Below are positions 46,301-52,718 of a stretch of 64,000 nt of DNA, one piece after another. How positions within the stretch are numbered: the first letter of the stretch is position 1; each line of letters begins with the position of its first letter. The translations under genes were made by a program, and so were the position numbers. Source of the DNA: Loktanella sp. M215 (GTDB lineage: Bacteria > Pseudomonadota > Alphaproteobacteria > Rhodobacterales > Rhodobacteraceae); NCBI RefSeq assembly GCF_021735925.1, contig NZ_WMEA01000001.1:2324001-2388000 (forward strand). Direction: 5' to 3'. The notes beneath the pieces were generated by a model that was not told the DNA's origin, made no database searches, and worked only from the letters and a program-made list of their open reading frames with translations.

Positions 46301-46553
46301 AGGCCCGCTCGACCGCGAGAGCCTCCGAGACGAGGCCTTCGGCCAGAAGCCCGGCCCTGATCCGTTCGCGCAATTCGCTCGCGGCGGCTTCGGTGAAGGT
46401 GACGGCAAGGATGCGGTCGGGGCGGACCAGCTTGCGCTTGACCCAGTCGGCGAGCGTCGTCTTGATCCGGTGGGTCTTGCCCGCACCGGCCCCGGCGGGG
46501 ACGATGGTCAGACCTGTATCGGCGGTGCGGGGCGTCGGGGTAGGGGCGTTCAT
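43353..46553 (-). CDS. AddA-like UvrD-family helicase with C-terminal nuclease
   Basis: 1,066 residues; the start overlaps the upstream gene's stop (ATGA). Superfamily 1 helicase motifs: Walker A AGAGAGKT (21-27), ILAVTFTEAAASEL (Ia), CVIIDEFQDTN (II), LVGDVKQSIMGFQGADP (III), QNWRST (IV), VTWHGSKGREWP (V) and VALTRARDRL (VI). A PD-(D/E)xK nuclease lies at the C-terminus (VPGTIDLLARG, CLLVDHKSGG). With the AddB-like partner it should form a RecBCD/AddAB-type helicase-nuclease acting on double-strand ends. The order and the accompanying ATPase differ from ordinary chromosomal addAB, so it may be a defence module. Confidence 0.85.
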   Translation of the reverse strand: MNAPTPTPRTADTGLTIVPAGAGAGKTHRIKTTLADWVKRKLVRPDRILAVTFTEAAASELRERIRAGLLAEGLVSEALAVERAYVSTIHGLGLRLLTEHALAAGASPQPRHLGDAERDLLIRQALAHAKALDPVKADPERFGYVNDFGRSISAEDGLRGRVLAMIDLLRGLGDTGQDPGLIKPALDRLDVIYGEVLADPEAARQTLVKAVAAMLAKFPDGVAETVTSDTARSALEQNLSWFRMAQTDPDRLTTDWTLWQRLRQLRRSMRGSALPDGYDDLATAIMEAADVLPSHPGPLADARLHLSCLIACAQEVMTAYESRKRALGLIDYADMIAGAERLLRTRPGVREAVLGEIDCVIIDEFQDTNPVQFALLWQLGARADRTLLVGDVKQSIMGFQGADPRLSAALTDAHPDATDPLSQNWRSTPAVMDFVNAMGAALFGAGYNPLAPTRGPAGDVSLEVMNITQGRSTRKYSKPQEHVAERIVRILKDKETITDRHSGVTRAARPSDIALLVCRHTTAGRYAEELRLRGVPVRISEDGWSTSAVVQAARAALSYAANPTDIHAALLLRTLGPDPLSLQDAVTQQLDDRLSEDAALMRLAGLSGSLASLPVATGLNLILDAADLRHWAESLPDPAQARADLLRLEAEAQEFDGAHRDLKAAAGFHGSTVKVFLGWLDSRTGDRDADRRPDPAGDSAEAVEIVTWHGSKGREWPITVVAEFDHAIADWPGTTQARFDALDRIDDMNAVLASAALVHIPVLAAPEAQRRFIEDRRADFEANARNLLYVALTRARDRLIIEWPGFIKERPEDAPEATCLFHVFADACSPAVGSGALTLGKISCPATVHQMPEQAALTERDAIDGADHLRFGTALPLEQIATTPWRLQPSKTTASAAPDSHTHRLGDAWPSTLSTADRGTALHLAMATCLTRPDLIERLPDATGLPADTIAPIMDRATALRRWLSDQGYDDLICEIPVLGHTPAGAEVPGTIDLLARGAAGCLLVDHKSGGSGAGVGPYWGQLSAYADLVATHFPTHPIRGVAVHWMDHGTVELVHMSISVTSGAQ

Positions 46554-49099
46554 TGGTCATCCTCGCGCATGAAGGCGGCGATCAGGGGGGAGTTCTGCAG
46601 CGCGTAGGGGGTAAAGCCGGCCTCCTTAATAAAAAAGTCTTCGTCAAAGGTGGTGTTCAAGACAATCTGCCCACGCTTGACCTGCTCCAGACGTTCCGTC
46701 AGGCGCGTCACGGCGTGAATGTTCACCTCATCCCCCATGTCGCGCGCCTTGGCTGCCGCCGTCAGGTCAACACCGCTGGTCAGCACGCCGCCGTCGTTCA
46801 TCAGGTGATAGGCAATGCCGAGCGGGCGACCGATGACGGCGTCCAGTCCGTCGTCGTCGCGCCGGAACGGGAGGGCGAGCATTGCACCGTAAAGGCCGAC
46901 CTGTAGATCCCATCCCTTTTTCATCCGCCGTCGCCGTCCGGCGGTCCCGCTTTTCTTGTGATCGACGATGATTACCGTGCCATCGGTCAGCCCGAGGATC
47001 GTGTCTGCCTTGCCCCGGATTCGGATGCCGTGGGCATTGCCGTGAAGCCAAGTCTCGTTCCCGAGGATGCGGGCGTTCAAAGCGATCAGATCGATGCGCC
47101 AGCGGTGGGCCGCGGCCGTGATCTCGCGCAACAGAGTTGCCCGCTCCATCTCCCACACGCCGGCGCGCAGGAAGGGAGCGGTCTTGCGCAGGGCCGCATC
47201 GAACGCCTCCGGCAGGGCGGCTTCCAAGGTTGCGGCGTCGGGGATATCAACCGCGGGCAGAAAGACGTGCTCAAAGACGTGGTGGGCGATATTGCCCTTT
47301 ATCATGATGTCGAGGCTTTCCGCCTGCCAGCCCATGTCGCCCGCGCCGATCTCATCAAGCAGCCAGGCGAGCGGGCTGACGAGCAGGTTTTCCAGACGGC
47401 TGGGCGACTGGGGCAGGGACACGCCATCGTCGTCGAGGCGCAGTTCCAGCAGCAGGTGATCCTTGAACCACAAAGCCTCCGGCACCGGCAACGGGGCAGG
47501 GCAGGGCGAGACGGGGTGGGTTGCAACCGGCCAGTCGGCGGGCGGCACGCGCGATATGTCCACGATCAGGTCCGATGCGGCCTTCAATTCGGCGACGGCC
47601 CGTCCCATCAGCGACAGGCCCGCCGAGGGCGCCAGTCGCCCGCCTGCCAGATCGCGGTAGGGGACGAGGCAGGTCACGCTGTCGGATACCGCACCCAGCT
47701 GTGCCTCGAACAGCGCGAGGCTGCGGTTCAGACCCTCGGTGCGGCCACATAGCTGCACGCCGGTCGTGGCGGCGATCTGCGCGATCTCGCTGTCGAGAAA
47801 CAGCGCGTTGGCGCGTGGTCGCATGGGATAGAGGCCTTCGCTGAAGTCCACGATCAGCAGGTGCTTACAGGGACGCCAGGGGCTTTCATGGGCAGACCAG
47901 AGGCTGACGCCTTCGAGTGTGCGCACCGGGTCGCCCGCAACGGGACCATCGACCTGCACGGCCCGCAGTATCGTGTCCCAGTCGGGCGGCCCGTCGCCGG
48001 CCAGAACTGCCTGCATGGAAAGGATCCGTTGGCGAAGCGCATCCGAGTGCGGCAGCCGGTTGCAGATGAAGTCGAGCAACAGCCGCAGTTGCGGCAGACT
48101 GCTGGCTGGCTGACGCAGGTCGGTCCAGAGCGCGTGATGCTCCGGATCTGCAGCCAGGATACGACCCGAGAAATGCCCGCCCATCACGTCTTCGGCCAGA
48201 TCGCGACCGGTCTGCGCGCCCCACGGCATCAGCGGTGTTAGGCACAGCCCGGCCAGCACCATCGCAGGGGTCGGCGGCCGCTTTGCCAGCAGCATATGCA
48301 GCAGCGTCTCGCCCACCACATCGCGGGACGGCAGGGCGTCGGGCAGGCCGGACAGGGGCACGCCCTGTGCCGCAAAGGCGCGGGCCAGATCCTGCGGATC
48401 GCCTGCCGTCAGAACCGCGATCTGGCGGGTGGGCACACCGTCGTCGATCAGCGCCCGCGCGCGGGCGGCGGCAAAATCGGCGCAGGCGGCCGGATCCCGC
48501 AGGCCCCAGACGGCCAGCGTCGCGTCCTGCGCCAGTTGAGGCATGTCGGGCCGCGTCAGCCCGGACTGAACCGCGTCAATCAGGCGATCGGATCGCTGCG
48601 CCGGCATGGGCTTAGCCAAGACGGACCCGAACTCGGCCTTGAGCCGGTCATGCAGGGCCTTGATCGCGGGCGGCGCCAGTGGGTCGAGTGACCCATCCAC
48701 GACCGGCAGGTCCGAGAGGAACTGGCGATGTGGCAGGTCCAGCACGTGTCGCGCCGTGGCGAGTCCTTCGGGAAGGGCATCGCCCATGTCACGCCAGAGC
48801 GCCACGAGAGCCGACAAGTGCCGTTTCGCTCGCCCGTCGGGCAGTGCGTCGACGACCGGTGGCTGCAGGGTGGCAGTCCCGAGAATGACATCCCGCAGGG
48901 CGCCTGACACGGCGGCGATGGTCTCGCTCGGGGCGTTGGCAAAGCTCTCGGCCCAGACCGGGTCCGGTTGCGCGGCGATGACCTTGCCTGGCGCAAAGGG
49001 TTCCGGAAGTGGCGCGAGAGACAGGTCCGCGAGGCGTGTATCGGTCAGGCGATAATGCAGTCCGGACTGGGGGTCGGCAACGTCGAACGGATAGAACAT
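46550..49099 (-). CDS. AddB-like PD-(D/E)xK nuclease family protein
   Basis: 849 residues from ATG 49099. The N-terminal two-thirds resemble an inactivated helicase of the AddB type (LLIVDFSEGLYPMRPRANA, SLWSAHESPWRPCKH) without a Walker A. The C-terminal nuclease is visible as IRIRGKADTILGLTDG and VIIVDHKKSG, followed by the typical motif KGWDLQVGLYGAML (the QxxxY-like segment). The gene overlaps the AddA-like gene by four bases, so the two are co-translated subunits. I did not see the four cysteines of an iron-sulphur cluster that many AddB proteins have. Confidence 0.75.
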   Translation of the reverse strand: MFYPFDVADPQSGLHYRLTDTRLADLSLAPLPEPFAPGKVIAAQPDPVWAESFANAPSETIAAVSGALRDVILGTATLQPPVVDALPDGRAKRHLSALVALWRDMGDALPEGLATARHVLDLPHRQFLSDLPVVDGSLDPLAPPAIKALHDRLKAEFGSVLAKPMPAQRSDRLIDAVQSGLTRPDMPQLAQDATLAVWGLRDPAACADFAAARARALIDDGVPTRQIAVLTAGDPQDLARAFAAQGVPLSGLPDALPSRDVVGETLLHMLLAKRPPTPAMVLAGLCLTPLMPWGAQTGRDLAEDVMGGHFSGRILAADPEHHALWTDLRQPASSLPQLRLLLDFICNRLPHSDALRQRILSMQAVLAGDGPPDWDTILRAVQVDGPVAGDPVRTLEGVSLWSAHESPWRPCKHLLIVDFSEGLYPMRPRANALFLDSEIAQIAATTGVQLCGRTEGLNRSLALFEAQLGAVSDSVTCLVPYRDLAGGRLAPSAGLSLMGRAVAELKAASDLIVDISRVPPADWPVATHPVSPCPAPLPVPEALWFKDHLLLELRLDDDGVSLPQSPSRLENLLVSPLAWLLDEIGAGDMGWQAESLDIMIKGNIAHHVFEHVFLPAVDIPDAATLEAALPEAFDAALRKTAPFLRAGVWEMERATLLREITAAAHRWRIDLIALNARILGNETWLHGNAHGIRIRGKADTILGLTDGTVIIVDHKKSGTAGRRRRMKKGWDLQVGLYGAMLALPFRRDDDGLDAVIGRPLGIAYHLMNDGGVLTSGVDLTAAAKARDMGDEVNIHAVTRLTERLEQVKRGQIVLNTTFDEDFFIKEAGFTPYALQNSPLIAAFMREDDQ

Positions 49100-49324
49100 G
49101 GCTGAACCTTTGAAAATGACGTCTTATTATGGATCCGGTCGCCTGAGTGAACGACGCCCGCGGCAGGCTGCAATGAATGTTCCAGCAATGCCTTGGTCAG
49201 ACGCTACCGCAAGTTGAAGCGGTGCGTCACCCGAAATAGCGACCCAAATCGAGCCGCGGGACTGACCTACGTCCGAATCTGACGTGTTCGTAGATGAATG
49301 TATCTTCAGCAACGGAGAAACAGC

Positions 49325-50596
49325 ATGTCCCATGAAAAATTCCTCGCCCTCGATCTGGTCGCGCAACTGGCGGGGCGGTTCGGCCCCGGCAGCAAAGTTG
49401 CGCAGGAAGTGCCTGACTGGATCGAGTATCTGACCAACGTCGAGTGCCCTGAACGGCCCCGCACGCGACCCGGCGCGCCGTGGTGGGGCAAGATCCGCAG
49501 GCTGCTGGACGATCTCCGACAGGAGCAGGATACGCATGATAGTAACGCAGTCGAAGCGAATGTTGAGCGCTTCGGCGCCCACTTTGCACTCGATCCTGTC
49601 GAAACGCGCCTGCTGGCCTTCTTTGCCTACTATCAGGTGTTCGACATGTTCGAGCACGTCGTCGATCAGGCCCTGCGCACGAAGGAGGTGACGATGCCGC
49701 TTCTGGCTGCGGGCTTCTGTGGTGTCGATCAGGCGGCGATAAGAATGGCGCTGCGACAGGCGGGACGGCTGAATACATCCGGCCTTTTGAAGCGAGATAC
49801 GGGCCGCAGGTTCGACAAGGACATTCCCTATGCGGTGTCGCAGAGGCTGGCGGTGACGATGCTGATCGACGTCAGTGACGTCGACGAACTGATCAATCTG
49901 GTATTCCGTGCAGCGCCACCGCCCGTGGCCGCGTGGAGCGACTTCGCAGGGCTCGGTGCAGATGCCGATCTGATCCGCGACCTCATGGAGCGGGCGCTCG
50001 CTACCGGAACTGCCGGCGTGAATATCTTGCTCTATGGTCCCTCGGGCACCGGCAAGACCGAGTTCTGCAAGGTGCTGGCCCAGCACCTTGGTGCGCATCT
50101 ACGAACGATCGGGGAAACTGACGACGAAGGGCAGGAGCCGTCACGCCACGATCGCCTGACCGATCTTGGACTCGCCGGGCGCATGCTGGCCACGCGGCGG
50201 GATACGATCCTCATACTTGACGAAATGGAGGATCTCTTCGGAGGGGCGCATTCCGCCTTCTTTCGGGCACCGCAAATGTCCAAGGTCTTCACGAACCGGT
50301 TGCTGGAAACCAATCCGATCCCGACACTGTGGACGACCAATTCCATCGATGCCTGTGACCCGGCGTTTCTGCGCCGCATGGCACATATTTCAGGTGATGA
50401 TCGGTCCCAGCTCCTGCTTTTGCCGGACTCTGTGGACGACTATGTGGGGCCGGACAACGTGGTCCGGTTTATCGACGCATTCGTTGACGGGCTTGATCTG
50501 CAAGCCGCTGGCTTCGGACGGGTTCGGGCCCCCTCACACTCGCCTTCTTGCGGTGCGTCCGAACCCCGGGACGCTACTACGACCGGGATGGACTGA
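49325..50596 (+). CDS. AAA+ ATPase, 3' end replaced by integrase sequence
   Basis: Start ATG 49325 with GGAGAA 6 bases upstream. The N-terminal ~200 residues are helical and not recognised (LDPVETRLLAFFAYYQVFDM). The AAA+ domain follows: LLYGPSGTGKTEFCKVL (Walker A), TILILDEMEDLFGG (Walker B), LWTTNSIDACDPAFLRRM (sensor 1 and arginine finger region). From about 50520 the frame runs out of register over integrase DNA, so the native C-terminus is lost. It is divergent from the AddA/AddB-like pair across a 225-bp promoter region, suggesting it belonged to that module. Confidence 0.7.
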   Translation: MSHEKFLALDLVAQLAGRFGPGSKVAQEVPDWIEYLTNVECPERPRTRPGAPWWGKIRRLLDDLRQEQDTHDSNAVEANVERFGAHFALDPVETRLLAFFAYYQVFDMFEHVVDQALRTKEVTMPLLAAGFCGVDQAAIRMALRQAGRLNTSGLLKRDTGRRFDKDIPYAVSQRLAVTMLIDVSDVDELINLVFRAAPPPVAAWSDFAGLGADADLIRDLMERALATGTAGVNILLYGPSGTGKTEFCKVLAQHLGAHLRTIGETDDEGQEPSRHDRLTDLGLAGRMLATRRDTILILDEMEDLFGGAHSAFFRAPQMSKVFTNRLLETNPIPTLWTTNSIDACDPAFLRRMAHISGDDRSQLLLLPDSVDDYVGPDNVVRFIDAFVDGLDLQAAGFGRVRAPSHSPSCGASEPRDATTTGMD

Positions 50597-51636
50597 TCCT
50601 GACGGTCAGCCCGGGCGGCGGCAAAAGCTGGAGCCAGCGGATCACGATAGACGGCCGGCGGCGCGATGTGGGCTTGGGTTCGGCCCATCTCATCACTCCA
50701 GCCCAGGCGCGCAAAGCAGCCATTACGAACCGGGACATGGTCCGTGCAGGCGGCAATCCCCTTGCGCGTGATGAACGTCAGCCTGAACGCCTGAAAGAGG
50801 GCAGGGGCCGTGTTGTCACCTTCGCGGCCTACAACGCCAACCGGTACAGGCGGCTTCGGGCGGTCACTACGCGTCGGGACGAGGCAGAGCGGACTTACGC
50901 GAGGATCCGCAAGCATGTGAACCCCGTGATCGGCCGGCGCGCACTGACGACGGTCACGTCAGATGCCGTGGCGGATCTGCTTGAGGCGTTGGCAGAGACA
51001 AGCCGCGAGACGGCCCGGTGGGTTCGGGCAGAACTTGTGAAAATCTTCACTGATGCGGAAGCTGAGGGACTGTTAGAGATAAACCCGGCGCGGTCAGATG
51101 AAGTGCTGCAGGCACCCGGGCTCGTTCCAGTGCGCGTTGATCAGGCCCACGAATGGCGCGCCCTGCTAAATGCATTGCCGGCCTTTCTTTCTCGCATCGA
51201 GCAGGACCCGCGGCGACCGGCCTCGTTCCTGCTGATCCGGTTCTGCCTGCTGACCGCACGCCACCCGATGGAGTGCCGCCTGGCGACATGGTCACAGATC
51301 GATATGGCGGGCCGGATATTGCGCTTTCCGGCCATGCAGAAGGCCGGTGGAGTCGTGGCCGAGGTTGCCCTGCATGATGGATTGATCGAGATCCTCAGAC
51401 GTGTCTCGGGCTTCGCACATGGCGTGACCGAGGGCTACGTCTTCCCGAGCCGCCAAGGCTACGATAAGCCGTTCTCCAATCCGTCGCTCAGCATGTCTTT
51501 GAAGCGCGCCGGGTATGACCTTGTGCCGCTGGATTTAGGGCGGGCGTACAAGTGCTGGCGGGAGCAGGAGGGTGGGGGTGATCTGGTAGCGTGGTGGGAT
51601 AAATTGCGGTCGACAAGTGGCGGAAATAGCAGCTGA
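50533..51636 (+). pseudogene. Degenerate P4-type tyrosine integrase
   Basis: Begins mid-domain (FLRCVRTPGRYYDRDGL, VSPGGGKSWSQR, RRRDVGLGSAHLITPAQAR), the DUF4102-type start of P4-like integrases. In the catalytic domain the first Arg box reads LLTARHPMECRLATW, where active enzymes have TAxRxxE, so the Arg appears displaced to His. The C-terminal part ends soon after GRAYKCWREQEG, without the HxxR/Tyr boxes in normal form. No good start codon. It is inactive by inspection and marks an old island end inserted in the ATPase gene. Confidence 0.75.
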
Positions 51637-52488
51637 CTATTGTGCGGCCTTCACGATCGGACGTGGCGGCAAAAGATGTTTTGCGTTGCGTCTTTTTGAT
51701 GGCGTCTGCCTGGTGTAAGTCGCATTTCTCAATGCCTCGTCGAAATCACCCAGATGGAAACATGCGGCGTCGAGAACTATCTCACAAGCGGTAAACAATG
51801 ATGATCTGTTTTTGATAGGATTTCCGTGAAAAACCTCGTTCCGCGCATCGCATATGATCATCATGTGATTCTTGAATTGCTGACGCTGCAGGTTCCCGAT
51901 GGGGCAAAGACTCAGATCGGCGTCGATCAAGTTAAATAGGTGTCTGATAGTCATCTCGTCATAGAACTTTGTCGACGGGCACTCGGCGTCCTCGAGCGTT
52001 CTCATCTGTTTTACACTGAATTTGGTGGTTGCAAAAAAGCAGGCACTGACGAAAGCAGAGTTGACGGGGATATTTCTGACTCTCTTTTTCCCATCCCCCT
52101 TGGCCAGAAAGTGGGCTTCAGTCTGTCCCGCTTTGACTGCGGACAGGATGTCGCGCCACCAATAGGCATCCTTGAAAAGCTGGGAATATGATTCACTCGC
52201 AATCGCACGAAGCGCATTTTCAGTCGCAAAAAGGAAAGGATACAATGCAGCAAGTTCCTTTACCTTTCGCGTATAGGCTTGATGAATGAGGTGCCTCTTG
52301 GAACCGGCATTTGCCGTGTCTTTTTCCTTTTCGGCTTGGTGGCACTCTTGGATGGAATCGCGAAGCAACGTGTGGTTTAGGGTCCGCAAGTCCGCTCTGA
52401 ACTCATCCGTCTCTGCCGTGCCCGGCGTGTAGCACAGGTACGTGCCCAATACTTCGCTCAAGCTGATCTCGCGTTTAAAAATTGTCAT
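51637..52488 (-). CDS. HEPN-motif protein (putative RNase/abortive-infection factor)
   Basis: 283 residues. Near the middle of the C-terminal half lies IICDARNEVFHGNPIKN, an R-x4-H motif (Arg216, His221) in the helical context typical of HEPN RNases. Around residues 83-110 a second conserved-looking stretch (FLFATENALRAIASESY, WW) resembles N-terminal regions of HEPN/Abi-type proteins. No membrane segment. It is placed between an integrase remnant and a type I restriction operon, i.e. in a defence island. No antitoxin-like gene is adjacent, so it may act alone or be regulated otherwise. The HEPN call is by motif only. Confidence 0.55.
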   Translation of the reverse strand: MTIFKREISLSEVLGTYLCYTPGTAETDEFRADLRTLNHTLLRDSIQECHQAEKEKDTANAGSKRHLIHQAYTRKVKELAALYPFLFATENALRAIASESYSQLFKDAYWWRDILSAVKAGQTEAHFLAKGDGKKRVRNIPVNSAFVSACFFATTKFSVKQMRTLEDAECPSTKFYDEMTIRHLFNLIDADLSLCPIGNLQRQQFKNHMMIICDARNEVFHGNPIKNRSSLFTACEIVLDAACFHLGDFDEALRNATYTRQTPSKRRNAKHLLPPRPIVKAAQ

Positions 52489-52718
52489 GAGGCAGTACGG
52501 TCCATCAGGTAATCGTTATCCACGTTGAAGCATTCTGGTTGCTTATGAAGCATCATGGTGCTAACTGAGTCTCACTCGCTTCGTGGCGGCACAAGGGTGC
52601 TGCGAGCCTTGGGGTCTTACCCTCGCACTTTGAGAGTCTAAACACCCTATGTAAAAAGCGCAGCTCGTAGCTGCGCTTTTTGCTTATTTGACAGACTGTT
52701 GCAAGTGCTGGCACAGCT
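52489..52718. other. Intergenic region with bidirectional terminator
   Basis: Between the HEPN-type gene's start and the hsdR stop. It holds a GC-rich segment (about 52570-52640) and the terminator at 52653-52681. No tRNA was found. Confidence 0.5.
52653..52681 (-). terminator. Bidirectional terminator after hsdR
   Basis: AAAAAGCGCAGCT / AGCTGCGCTTTTT, a perfect 13-bp stem with a CGT loop, about 40 bases past the hsdR stop. It is symmetric, so it can also stop rightward transcription. Confidence 0.85.

Noticed and set aside
46958..47752. 264-codon frame antisense to the AddB-like gene
   Set aside because: Shadow of a high-GC gene; no motif and no ribosome-binding site.
43353..49099. Calling the helicase/nuclease pair chromosomal addA/addB
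   Set aside because: Motifs fit AddA/AddB-like proteins, but the divergent ATPase partner, lack of visible Fe-S cysteines and island setting leave the orthology open, so no gene symbols were assigned.
52560..52645. Possible tRNA near the defence island
   Set aside because: No cloverleaf or conserved T-arm sequence could be drawn; no tRNA was found anywhere in the window.
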